From Hirsutella rhossiliensis (Eukaryota > Ascomycota > Sordariomycetes > Hypocreales > Ophiocordycipitaceae): a DNA stretch of 64,000 nt. The stretch covers positions 1,550,001 through 1,614,000 of the forward strand of contig NW_025408667.1 in NCBI RefSeq assembly GCF_020360975.1. Direction: 5' to 3'. The translations under genes were made by a program, and so were the position numbers. Shown in pieces: positions 32,719-45,300 of the stretch. How positions within the stretch are numbered: the stretch's first letter is position 1; every line of letters starts with the position of its first letter. A model generated the notes under the pieces. The model searched no databases and had not been told where the DNA came from. It was given only the letters and a program-made list of their open reading frames with translations.

Positions 32719-33195
32719 TATTACGAAGCGTAGCCTAATTTCGTAGTTCTCGGAGATATCCTATAGTAAGAGGGACTAAGGAAGCTAAAAAATAGGTTTT
32801 AAGGAAGGAGCTAAAAGGAGGTATAGAGAGGAGGGTAGGGGTAAGAGGGGAAGTAGAAGTAGCGATAGCTTCCTATAGAGGTAGTAAGAGATAAGACGGA
32901 TATACCGGTAACGGCTAGAATAGAGGGGAAAAACTAGTAAAAAGCTCGGTAGTTAAGAAGATATTAGTAGCTTCTTTAAGTAGGATCTTCTTTATTAATT
33001 AAGATACTAGATAGGTATAAAGAGGGGCGTTAGATAGAGGAAAGAAGGAGAATTAAGGCAATATAATAATTACTCCCTTACTATAATTACTGCCCCTATA
33101 AGAATTAAATATCTCTGCCCTACCTATCCGATCCCTTACTTTTACTTTTACCTTTATATATTTTATATATACTTCTTATATCTCTCTATATAAGA
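32719..33195 (+). repeat. Copia 5' LTR, RIP-mutated
   Basis: About 477 bp; starts TATTACGAAGCG (from an ancestral TG start). It shares its whole length with 59064-59409 and 4745-5105 where these survive. The 3' limit is estimated. Confidence 0.75.
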
Positions 33196-33593
33196 GTTAT
33201 AAGCCTAGGAGGAATAGAATTCCTATACCTTCCGGCTACTATAAAAGGCACCTTTCTTATATCCCTTATAGCTTCCTTTTACCCCTCTTACTAAAAAAGC
33301 TGATTTTTAACCGACTTTTCTACCCCCTCTCCTATAATAATATCGAAAAACGATTCCTTTACCGCCCCTATAGTCCGTAGGACGATTCTTATAGAGCCTT
33401 AAGATTAGGATAAGTAGGTAAAGGAGCTATAGGCTCGTATAAATAGAACTATCTATAATTTAGTCTTCTTTAATAAGTAGGACCCTCTTAAGCCCCCTCT
33501 TCGTCCTAGGGTAACGGAATTTATAGAGGGAGCTTCCCTCTTCTTTAAGCTAACCTCTATATAGTAAAGAGCTTTTTCTACTACCTTAGGTAA

Positions 33594-33975
33594 TTTAACG
33601 GGTAAGATCGCACCCCTATAGATATCAGCCTATTAAAGGGATAAGACCCCTAGCGCCCCCCCCCCCTTTCTTACCTCCTTTAAAGTATACTTAAAGGCTT
33701 TATAAAGACCTTAATTATCTAATCGGGCATCTTCCTTAATTATAGTTAATTTAAATTTTTATTTTTCCCCTTTAAAGTAGAGGCCGCTAGTTACGCGACT
33801 CTAATAGAGATAAAGAGGCATAGAGTAAAGAAATCTCTAAGACTTATATCTATAACCTAAGGCCCTTAAAGCTATATATAGGACCGATGATTAGATAATT
33901 ACGTAGTTAATTGCTCTGCTAATCCTTAGCTACGTGCTACGCGTGCTTTAGGTATATGCCCTTATCCCCGTTAAA
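33594..33975 (+). repeat. G2 5' LTR
   Basis: 382 bp, preceded by GTAA (33590-33593). Same family as 4366-4744 and 53711-54091. Confidence 0.8.
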
Positions 33976-34401
33976 ACTAGTCTCTAGGGCGTGAACTCGT
34001 TGTTCCGTTCTATTTATACGGCGACGAGTAGCTTTACGAAGCCGAGAACACCTAGAGGACGACGGTACTATTTAGAAAAAAATAAAATCTAGGGATTTAA
34101 TAATTAAAGTAGTAACTACCTTAATAGCTAGAGTTAGGGACCTAATAAAGCGATAGACTTACTAGGAAATAAATAATTAGATAATGCCTTCGCTAGTAGT
34201 AAAGGAAAAGCAATAAGCTAATACTAAAAAACCCCGAGCTCTTATTATTAGCCCTATAACCCCTAATACTAGCGACTCGGTTAAGAAACCACGATCCTTA
34301 TATAATACTTTAAAAGATATAAATAATAACGATAGCGTAATCTAAACCGTTCTAGAACCCTACCGAGACCTCTTACTTATATACGTATTAATAATACTAA
34401 T

Positions 34402-34883
34402 TATAACGACCGGTGTTATTCCTAAGGGATAAACCTATCGAGGGGTTTATATTAGCAGATATAATAGGGCGTGGTCTAAGCAATAATAAGTATATTACGT
34501 TAGTAATAAGTCGGAGGTCGTAGACCGTAGACTATAACTAAGTAATTAGAATTAGAGATAGAATCGTAATAAAGATCTATATTAAAAGCTAGAGAGCTAT
34601 CTATCTAAAGGAGTAAAAGTAGGTGGCTATATATACCTATAGAGACTATCCTTAGATTATAGGCCTAGCTATAATCCCTAACGTTAGATCGTATAGAGCG
34701 CAGTGATCCCTAACGTTAGATCGTATAGAGCGCAGTGATCCTATTAATCCTAGATTACTTAGATCTCTACGATCCCCTTAATCCTATATCTATTAGATAG
34801 TCGTGCCGACTATTTATCCGTTAGACCGTGTTACGTGCTTAACGCGGTCGACCGTTAGCGGCCTAGTGGCCGTGGTCGTAACA
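34402..34883 (-). repeat. G1 3' LTR (element orientation minus)
   Basis: 482 bp. It contains a 32-bp direct duplication (ATCCCTAACGTTAGATCGTA...) at about 34676-34740, also present in the other LTR. Confidence 0.9.
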
Positions 34884-34968
34884 CGATGTCTCCCCTCCTT
34901 TTAGTCTTATCCGTAAGACCTACTACAGCTGCCTTAGCCGCCGTATATAAATATACCCTTATCGCGTC

Positions 34969-35750
34969 GTGCGTAAGTATATCGTTCCTTGTTTCTTTAT
35001 CCTTTCGGGATATGCTGCTAATAGTATGTCTAGTCGTGTACTAAAAAATCGTTCCCAAAAAGCCTCCGAGCGCGCTACTCTTACCGAATATATCGACTTA
35101 AGTAGAGATCCTACCGATATGCCGTGCACTCGATGCTTTAAGGCGAAGAAGATAAATTGTCGGATAGCCGAAAATTCTTCGCGCTATAATAATTATATTG
35201 CTAGTAGTCGTCCCTATTATAATAGTGTTTTAGTAGCCTCTTCTTATAGGTGTCTTCTAATTCTTTCTACGTATAGTAGCTAACGTATTTCTTCTAGTAA
35301 CTAAATTATTAGCGGAGCAGCGTAGGCTATATTCCGAAGAGGAGGAAGCTAGAGAAGCCTTATTAGAGCTTTAGGCATAGCTTACGAACCTTTAGTCGTA
35401 AATATCTATCGCCGTTAATCGTTTAGCTCGTATCCGGAAGATTTAGAATCGTGCAAAGGAAAAGAGTTCTAAGTTATTTTATCGTAGTATCTAAGAAGTA
35501 GATACCGAGGATAGCGTTTTGCCTACGCTCGATGCGTATAAGTATTAGGTAGCAAATAATTTACAATCGTTAGGTATTCCTAACGAGGTAAATTAGTCCT
35601 TGTTCGGTGTTAGCGAGGAGTTTACGGATCTTAGTCCTTTAATCCCTCCTAAACCTTCTAGTAAAATTATTAAAGTAGAGAGCCGTAGTAGGTTAAGTGC
35701 TTAAGTAGTTCCTAGGTATTTTCCTCTAGTCCGTATCCCTTTTACTTAAT
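34969..35750 (+). pseudogene. Antisense accessory ORF of G1 with Cys-rich zinc-binding-like motif
   Basis: On the strand opposite to gag-pol, between the 3' LTR and the end of pol. The first 104 codons are open and include MPCTRCFKAKKINCRIAENS, followed by positions where Tyr codons (TAT) probably replaced Cys (TGT). A second stretch from about 35306 in another frame gives an acidic coiled-coil-like run (EEEEAREALLEL) and a C-terminal part (VDTEDSVLPTLDAYKY) with RIP-type stops. The frame change near 35250-35300 could be an intron, since TAGCTAAC and TTCTAG are there, or an indel. I infer a DNA- or RNA-binding accessory protein. Function unknown. Confidence 0.55.
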
Positions 35751-35759
35751 AAGGTATTC

Positions 35760-38700
35760 TTATTACTATCCTTATTTTCTTATATCTAGTATTTATTCTA
35801 CTTTATATTCTTAATCGTCGTTAACTTCGATTTTTTCCTACAGTTTAGCGTTTTATAGCGCTAGTTTTAATAATAAGATATAAAATATCGGGTATATCTG
35901 TATTATTATTAGTAGCGAAAGTTCGTAGTTAACTTTTAAAATAGTTTTCTTAACCTTAAACGGTCTAAGTTTCTTAAAATCTAATTTATTACTTAGTTAT
36001 TTTATTTTAATATTTCGTTATATAAGGTAGACTATATCTCCCTCTCGAAAGATTAGTCCCTATAATCTTTTCCGATTATAGTAAGTAGATATTCGTTTTC
36101 TAATAAATTAAAGTTCTTATTACATTTCTTTATATAATTTTTATAGCTAATCTGCCTATAGTATCGCTCGTTCCGCTTATAGTCCTTATCGAGTAACCTT
36201 AAATGCTTCTAGGTTATATCCGTAATTAGCGTATACTAGTAAGAGCTTAGTTATTTCTATAACTAAGCTATTATAAGCTAGTTGCGCTATTAGTAGCTAT
36301 TTAACTTAATCGTTTTATTCGTAGCTAATATAGTATCGTAAATATTATTTAAGCGTTTAGTTAAGTCGTTCCGTTTATCTATCTATTTATAGGTAATAAG
36401 CTATACTAAGCTTATATTTCGTTCTTAATTATACTATAAGAGCTTACTAAAACTTAGCTATAAACGTGCTTCCTCTATTAAAGATAATCTCGTTCGGTAG
36501 TCTATAATTGCTAATAATAGTTCGTAGGAATATATATACTAGCTCTTTTATATTACTTACTTCTTTATACGGTAAGAAGTACCCGTACTTTATTAGTCTA
36601 TCGGTAATAACGAATATGCTATCGTACTTAACGTTAGTTATAGGTTCTTTTAATAGTAGTAGCTTTATAATATAGTCGAAAGCTATCGAATCCTATGGTT
36701 TTTCTAGTACTAGTAGCGGTTATAATTCTCTATATAGTTTATATCGTTTAGCTTTACTTCGTGCGTAAAGTTTATATTCTTTAATAACTTATCGTATTAC
36801 TTCTTTAAGCTATAGGAAGTTATATTATCGTTTAATCCGTTTTATTATTCTTCGGATTCCTTAGTATCTATATATTAAATATTCGTATATATCTTATATA
36901 ACTTTATCTCGTAATTCTAGTAGTATCTAGATTTTATTTTTATATATTAGAACTTCTAAATATTCTATATCGCATCCGTTTAGTGCTTTATATTCTTTTA
37001 TCTATTTTAGGATCTTCTAGTATATTAAGTCGTCGGGTTATACTTTAAATATTATATTTAGCTATCGTTGTTAGTAGTTCCTGTTTTCGTTGATTTCTAA
37101 GAGCTGTCCTTTCGCTATAGGTGCTCCTATATCGTAGTTACTTTATCGACTAAGGGCATTAGCTCGACCGTTTTCTATTCCTTTTCTATAGATTATTTTA
37201 TAGTCGAATTCCGATAAATATTCGGCCTATTAGATCTATCGTCCGTTTAACTATTACGTCGTTATAAAATATAACATATTCTTATAGTCTATATAGACCT
37301 TAACTTTATATTTACTTCCGAGAAGGTAGTATCGAAATTCCTTAAAAGCTTAAATAATTATAAGGAATTCTTTATCGTAGATAGGGTAATTAAGTTCTAC
37401 GCTATATAGCTTCTTTAAGTAGAATGCAATTAGTCGTAGTCTTCCTTTATTGTCTTTTTATCCGATTTATACTCCTAGAGCAAAGTCTAATATATCGGTT
37501 TCGAGTTCGATTTATCGTTCTAGATTAAAGGTAGTTAAGACTAGTTCTTATATAATCGTAGTCTTAGTATATTCGAAAGCTTTGTTAGCCTTATTATCCT
37601 ATATAAATTCTTTTTCCTTCTTTATTAAGTTATATAGTAGTGCTATAATCTTTCCGAAAATTTTTATAAATCATCGGTAGTAATTTATAAATCCTAGGAA
37701 ACTTTATACGTCCTTAACGTTCTTTAGCGTTAGCTATTCTTTAACTAAGTTAATCTTATCTTATTATATTCGTATCTCTCCTAGTAAGATCGTATATCTA
37801 AGGAAGTCTACTTCCTATATATAGAACTTACTTTTCTCTAGTTTAACTAGTAACTTCGTATTCTAAAGTACGCGGAGTACCTTATAAATATATTCCTTAT
37901 ATTCTTCTAGGGTATCCGAGAAGATTAAGATATTATCTAGGTATACTACTATAAAGATATCTAAGTATTCGCGTAGGATATTATTAATTATCCGTTAGAA
38001 GGTAGCTAGTGTATTTATAAGTCTAAATAGTATTACTAGATATTTGAATAGTCCGAATTTCGTTCTAAAGGCTATTATCTATTTATATCCCTTTTTTATG
38101 CGTATTAAGTTATAGGCGCCTTTAAGGTCGAGGGCTATAAACTATTTTTTACCGTATAGTCGATCTCGTAGTTCCGATATAAGCGGTAATAGTATTCGGT
38201 CCTTTATTATAATATCGTTTAAGCGTTTATAGTCGATAACTAGTCGTAGCTTGCCGTTTTTCTTTAGAATAAATATAACTAGGTAGCCTACTTCGGATAT
38301 TAACGTTCGTATATATCCCTTTCGTAGATTCTCGTCGAGGTAGTTACGTAGCGTTTATAGTTGCTTTTCGTTTAGGTTATAGATCTTATAGAACGTCGGC
38401 GTTGTTCTATCCTTAAGATAAATTTCGTGGTCTTATTAGCTATATTTAGGTAACCTTATCTTAAGTTCTTCCTTAAAGAGTTTATCGTATTTCCGGTATT
38501 CTTAGGGGATGTTCTTTATTCTATCTTATAGGCTTTATTCTTTCTTTTAAGAGCTAGTTTCTCTTAACTCGAGCTTTTTATTAATTTATTTAAGGTCTTT
38601 CCTTAGAGTAGTAATAACTCTTTAGATCTTTATATTATATCCTTTATTCTATTTATATCGGATGCTAGGTTATATAGCTATATTAGTTAGTACGTAGGTC

Positions 38701-41700
38701 TTATTAGTCGATTTTATTATATCCGCTAGTTCGGTTACTGTTTTCGTTTATATCGCTAAAGCCTATAATAATTTACTTAAACGGTTATCCCTTTTATCCT
38801 ATTTAGTAGCTAAATCATCGCAAAATTTTACTTTCTCTTAAATCTACTAGTCCTAGAAACTTACGTCTTCGTTCTAACGTAGCTAGCTAGTTTTCTAGTT
38901 AATTAATAGGTTACTCTCCTATAGCTATAAAAGTCCTAATATAAGGTCGTGTTCTCTAATATCTATAATATCGAAGTTAACTCGTTTATTATAGCCCTAG
39001 ATATTAATATCGAGGTAATTAATCTCTATATTAATAATTCCGTTGTTATAGTTAAAGGCCTCTCCTTCGATATTTATAAGTTTATATAGATCTATCTTAT
39101 ATCTCTATATAAGTCGGTAACGATTAACGACTTTAGGTAAAACGTAATTGCCTATCGCGCCGTAGTCTAAAAGTATATATATATAATATCCCGCGATTTA
39201 GATATCTAATACTATTTAGTTACTATAGCTTACCGTTGCTATATATAGGGTCCTTAGATCTTATTATATCGTGCTAGTCTATAGCCCTTTTATAGATAGC
39301 GTACCTTATTTTTTGCCTAGTCCTTATTCGTTTTATTTAGGTATTCTTCTTTAATTTATTATTAATATTGTTTCTTTATATTTTCGTCGCGTAGTATTAT
39401 ATCGGGGCTTAAGAGACTGATTTCTTATAGCTAATCGAAGATTTCTTATTTCTTAACGCTATATCGTTTATATTATATAGCTTCGTAGTTAATTACGTAC
39501 TATACTTCGCAATTCTATTCGTTTTCGTACTAAAGGTCGAGTTTTTATTTAGCGTCTTTCTGTTTTTTACGTAGTATTTCTATATCGATTCTTCCTTAGT
39601 CGAATACGGCTTATAGCCTTCGTATATATTACTAATAATCTTTTAGTACACCGTTATATCGTTTATACTATACTCGTGCTTTTTCGTGTTTATAAACTCT
39701 ATAGTTCGGGTATATATATTCGTTATAATCTTCTTCGTCGTATTTAACTCGTTGCATAAGTCTTTAAAAGATTAAGGGTTCGGATGCCTTAGAGCGAGTA
39801 GCGTTATACTATTCCTCTATTTTAGCGTGTCTATAGATTTTATATATCTCCGAAAGATATCTTATTAATAAACCGTAATTATCGCGGTATTTAAGTAGCG
39901 TGCCGTAATCGGGTTCTAATAATATAACTTAGTCGTCCGGGTAGCGTTAATCGATTTTCTAGTAGTCTAGTTCTATACTTAGGTAGGGTTTCGAAAGTAC
40001 TTATCCCTCGAACCTAACCGGGAAGGCGTCGTATCGTGCCTTTATCTAGAAGTATATTATATAATCTAGGTAGACGTATAATATCTATAAAATATACTTA
40101 TAGTGCTTATAAGTAAGTAGTATTTATAGATCGTCTCTAAATTCTCCTCGTAGTTACTATTCTCGTTATAGAGCTATAAAGGTATCGACTACGGCGATAG
40201 CTATAGCGTAGTCTCCTCTATATAGTGCCGGTTAATATCGAATTAATATAGCTTATTAGTTTTCCGTGAGAATTTAAGGCGTTTATTAGGTTCTAATTTT
40301 AAGTATTTCTTCGAATTCTTTAAAGTATAGAGCGTGTTCTCTAATCGTAGTATTCTCCCTTAGTAGCGAGGGTAGTAGTACGAGTTCGTTCTCGTCTTCC
40401 GTTTCTTTAGGTATTTCTTATTCTTTAGAGCTTATATCGTCGATACTTCGTTATTCCTCTTTAGGTAGTTATCCGAGTTTCGTAAGTATAAGGGCTACGT
40501 CTATATCTTCTTTATTATATTATTTATAGACTGCCCGTCGTTATTATCGATTTTTGCTTTATATATCTTCCTAGAATTATTTGCTGTTCTTCCTAATCTA
40601 GTCTTATAAGACTCCTTTAGGATAGGGGTATTCTAGTTCTACGAATTTAACTTATTTCTATATTTTAGGATCCCTTCGTTATATTATTACAAGGGTCTTC
40701 TTTAGTAGCTTTAGGAACCATCTAGTACCGTTCTTATCGCTTAAGTATACTATATATTCGTCGTCGTAGTATATAGTCTAACTAAGGAGTTTATGCTTTA
40801 GTTCCTATCTATTAGTAGCGTTTAGGTGTTTCTTACCTTCTAGGGCTAGTGCCTAGTAGGTTTTCTTCTCCTTATAAGGTTATCTATATTCTTTAGAGTA
40901 ATATCTAAGTTTCCTATAGTTAAAATACTTTCCTTTACTTTTTTATATTACGTTTAGGTCTATCCTACCTAGGTTAGTTATATAGGCGTAGGTAATAGGA
41001 GTTTCGCGCTTCTTTTTATAGTTAGCGCGTCGGTTAAAGTTATTCTTATAGGAAGGGTTCTAGTTTCCTCTTCCTTATTTCTTTTCTTAGCGTCGCGTAT
41101 ACTATCTATCGTCGATTCGTACTACTATAGCGATATAGTTTAAGAGGCCGTCGGGTCGATCTTCCTTATAGAGTTCGTCCTTAACTTCTTCCCTAAGTCC
41201 GTCGTAGAATCGCGATATAAGGGGTTCGTCGTCCTATTTAAGTTTTAAGGTAACTTAACGGAATTTAGTAGTATAGTCCGATATTAAGGTCCTTTATCGG
41301 AGTTCTCGAAGTTTCTATTCGGCTTCTCGTTCTTTATCGGTTATTCCGAATACCTTAGTAATAGCTTCTTCGAATCCTTAGAAACTAGTAAAGACTTCGT
41401 CCGTTTCGCTATTTCGTTATACTAGTTAGTTATTAAGATAGTCCCTTATAATAGGTCTAAACTAGGCGAGTGCCGTTCTAGATAAATAATTTCCTACGTA
41501 GAGTACCTTTTTAACTAGGTTTAAAAGTTTCGTCGGGTAGAACCGGTGGTAGGCCTTAAGTTAGGTAAGAAAGTCTTAAAGAGTGCTATAAGTACCGTCG
41601 AATAGTCCTAGCTACTTTAGTTTAACTGCTTCTCTAAGGTCCCTAACTTATCTATTACCTCCTCCGTTCCTAAGTAACTATACCTTATATCGAAGGGTAA

Positions 41701-41760
41701 TAATCTCGCGCATTATATCCTAAGGCAATATAGTAGCTCTAGAGTTAGTTAATCTAGCTT
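35760..41760 (-). pseudogene. G1 gag-pol, RIP-broken
   Basis: Minus-strand frames with many TAA/TAG. gag at about 41.7-40.6 kb has LGLFDGTYSTL and AYHRFYPTKLLN. Protease is at about 39.2-38.9 kb. Reverse transcriptase carries LPLISELRDRLYGKK, then FIALDLKGAYNLIR (about 38.1-38.25 kb) and FIVVYLDNILIF (about 37.95 kb), the YxDD-type centre with the second Asp changed to Asn. RNase H ends with an NGRANALSR-like block near 37.15 kb, followed by integrase towards 36 kb. No product can be made. Confidence 0.85.
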
Positions 41761-41834
41761 ACTATATAGGTATATTAATAGTTACGATATTGCTTAGAGT
41801 AACGCGGTATTATACTAAATAAGAGCTTTTAACG

Positions 41835-42316
41835 TATAACGACTAGTATTATTCCTAAGGGATAAACCTATCGAGGGGTTTATATTAGTAGATATAATAG
41901 GGCGTGGTCTAAGTAATAATAAGTATATTACGTTAGTAATAAGTCGGAGGTCGTAGACTATAGACTATAACTAGGTAATTAGAATTAGAGATAGAATCGT
42001 AATAAAGATCTATATTAAAAGCTAGAGAGCTATCTATCTAAAGGAGTAAAAGTAAGTAGCTATATATACCCGTAGAGACTATCCTTAGATTATAGGCCTA
42101 GCTATAATCCCTAACGTTAGATCGTATAGAGCGTAGTAATCCCTAACGTTAGATCGTATAGAGCGTAGTAATCCTATTAATCCTAGATTACTTAGATCTC
42201 TGCGATCCCCTCGATCCTATATCTATTAGATAGTCGTGCCGACTATTTATCCGTTAGACCGTGTTACGTGCTTAACGCGGTCGATCGTTAGCGGCCTAGT
42301 AGCCGTGGTCGTAATA
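41835..42316 (-). repeat. G1 5' LTR (element orientation minus)
   Basis: 482 bp, paired with 34402-34883. Followed by the CTAAT duplicate at 42317-42321. Confidence 0.9.
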
Positions 42317-42321
42317 CTAAT

Positions 42322-45300
42322 ATAGGTACTAACGAGGGATACCTTAATAACCTTAACCTTAGCTCTCCTCTACGTAGTAGCCTATAGAGAACGCCTACCT
42401 CCCGCTAATAGATAAGAAAGTAAGTAATAAGATAGTTATAATAAGATATCCTTTAACTCCGAAAACTCTAACTTTAAATTTTATAACCTTATAATTTATA
42501 GGTATACTATATCTAGAAACGCTAGCTATTAAGAGGGATTATCTAATCCTACTACTAGCGATATAAAGAAAATTAAGGTAGATATTAATAAGATTACTAA
42601 TAGACTTAGAGATATACTTACTAAAAGCTAAGATAACCCTATAGGAAGACTCCGCTAACTATAACTCCTACTTATTAGTAAATTTAACGGTAAAAACGTA
42701 ACTAAATTCCTTAAGAAGTTTAAATAGGAGATACGCGTTAACCGCATCTATAATAAGGATAAAATAGACTAGCTTAAAGTCTATATCTCCTTTATATAAG
42801 CCCTTACTATTAAAATTCTTATAGACGGACTTACCTAGGAAAAAGCGAAGAAGAGACTCCTTTAATACTACTACGTATATAATATTAAATAACTAGAAAC
42901 TACTAACGACCGCTTAGACTATTATAATACTAAAAAGCTTAAGACTATTACGGAAGTTATAGAATAGCTTAGTCTTTACTTATACCTATAGTATAAGGTA
43001 TAACCTAACGGCTAGGAAGAATCTATAGTCTAGTTATACTTTATTTACTATATAATGCTAAAGGAGCTTATTATTAACGTTATAGAGAGAAATAGGAAGA
43101 TATCTAAAGTTATCTCGAAACTCCTATATAAAAGCCTTATCTATATAATTAATAACTACTTAGTACCTCGCTAGGATATTAAGCGACGAGATATAGTATC
43201 TAAAGTCTATAATTAAAAGCTTAAGAACCTAAAGAAAGACTAGCTCTTTAGGGAAATTAATAAAGTAATAGAGGAAGCCGAATCTAACGAGGGCGAAGAA
43301 AAACTTCCTAAAGAGTTAAAGAAAATAAATAAGAAACCTAGATAGCCTATAAAGGAGATCTTAGACTTAATAAAAGCCTTTAAAGATATAAAGATTAACC
43401 TTACTCGCTAGTAAGAGTAGATATTTAACTAGCTTAATAGGGAATAGAGACGCGTTAGTAGTAAAGGCTACTCTTTAAGTTATAGATAAGGAGGTAGCGT
43501 AAATACTATTAGATTTTACTACCTATCTAATTAATATATATAGTTTTAGGTTAATACTTTTAACTAGCCTAGGAGATACTTTTATTATAGCGAAGAAGGA
43601 TACTACCCTAATAAGTATAAGGTATACTCTTAGGACTATAAGATCGGATTTATAATATATAAAGTAGTAAACGGGACTTTTTACCTTAAAAGAAAAGATA
43701 ATAAAAGCGTAATTCCCTTAGTACTTACTAATAGGTTTTCTTAAATAGGTATATATATTTAAAGGCTTATTATATACTAAGTAGATATATAGCTAGACTC
43801 CTTTATATTACTACTTATAAAATAGGTTAAAGCTATAGTTATACTATCTTACCCGAATTAAGCTACTAGTAAAAGAGAATCTAGTTTCCTAGACTAGTTT
43901 TAGAGATATAAAAGCCCGTATAAGTAAAAGCTAAGGAATCTAAAAGTAAGCGATATAAGAAAAGAAGTAAGAAGGATATTAGTTATTATAATTATAGATA
44001 GTATATAATAAAGCGATATATATAATTAGATAATCTATATAACTATAATAGGGATTAATACCTATAAGGGGAAAAGATAAAGAGTTAAAGAGGATATAGA
44101 GGAAATCGAGATAATAAGAATAGTAAAAACTAGCTTAAAGATTATCCCTATATACTATAGATATAGAGTAGATCTAGATAAGAAGTTCGATAGACTTATA
44201 AATAAAATCGTCGGAGAAATTATATATAAAAGAATCCCGATCCCTTTAAATTACCTAATCGACTTTATTCCCTAACTAAGCGAGAGACTTAGTACGAGAT
44301 ATATAGATATAGCCTAAGGTATAGAAAACACTAAATTCTAGACCTTAGAGAAAGTAAAGAGTAATATAAGACCTTATAGAGCTATAATAATAGTTATAAA
44401 AGAGCTAAAGATAATATAGAGAGTAGTTTACTCCTCTTTAAATATCTATAAGGAAAACTTATAGTAGCTTTAGTATAAGTTAAAGAATAAAACGAAGAAT
44501 ACTAGGTCGAACCGATTAAGCTTACTTACCTTACTTATAAAGAATCGGATTATAAGTATCTTAAAGTCTAATAAGCACTAAAGGAAGTTAGGTTTATAAC
44601 TAATATAATTAGCGTAATATAACTAGCTTAAGGACTATTTAATTAATAAACTCTAGAAGTAATAAGACTAAAGAAAGACGAATTTATTATATAGGAAGTA
44701 GTACTCTTAATAAGATACTAGGAGATAACTCTAGAGGACCTTATAGCGATTCCTATAATATATATAAACACGGTCCTTATACCTTTCCGCTCGCTTAAGT
44801 ATATATAAGACCTACCCTATATTTAAGTATAGCTCGGTAGCTAGAAAGCTAAAGTTCTAAGCGCCCTAATCGATACTAGGTCTAAAGGAAACCTTATTAC
44901 TAAAAGATACGTAAACGTATATAAGCTTAAAATCCTACTAATAAGAGCATTAATAACAGCGTATACTAGGTCCCCTATAGATATAGTTAGGGAGGTAGAG
45001 ACTAATCTCTATCTAAGCACGGCCTAGATACTAATCTATCTTTATATTATACTAGACGGAGTCTTAGTCCCCTTTATCCTAGGTATACTATTTATTAGAG
45101 CCGCGCGTATATTATTTAATTATTCCCTAAGGAACGGCGATATATAGGTTAAATGTTAGATCGATACTATTTAGGTAGTTACGCTAGCGGTAGGAGCTAT
45201 TAAATAAGAGCTTTTAGACGAGGTCGATATAGTAAAATCCTTTTAGACTACGACCTTAATAGTTAATAAAGACGTATATAAAAGACTAAAGCTTAAGGAG

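Larger units (their letters stand above)
34402..42316 (-). mobile_element. Ty3/gypsy element G1, complete, RIP-mutated
   Basis: 7915 bp. Equal-length 482-bp LTRs (34402-34883, 41835-42316) begin TATAACGAC and end GTAACA or GTAATA, which are TG...CA ends after RIP. A perfect 5-bp target duplicate CTAAT lies at 34397-34401 and 42317-42321. On the minus strand the purine tract AAAAGGAGGGGAGACATCG directly precedes the 3' LTR. gag lies at 41.7-40.6 kb and pol leftwards to about 35.8 kb. The target is the gag region of G2. The LTRs differ only by transitions where I compared them. Confidence 0.92.

Noticed and set aside
34409..34413. First guess for the G1 LTR start at TGTTATTCC (34414) with flank ACCGG
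   Set aside because: The 12 bp before it are shared by both LTR copies. Moving the start to 34402 gives equal 482-bp LTRs and a perfect CTAAT target duplicate.
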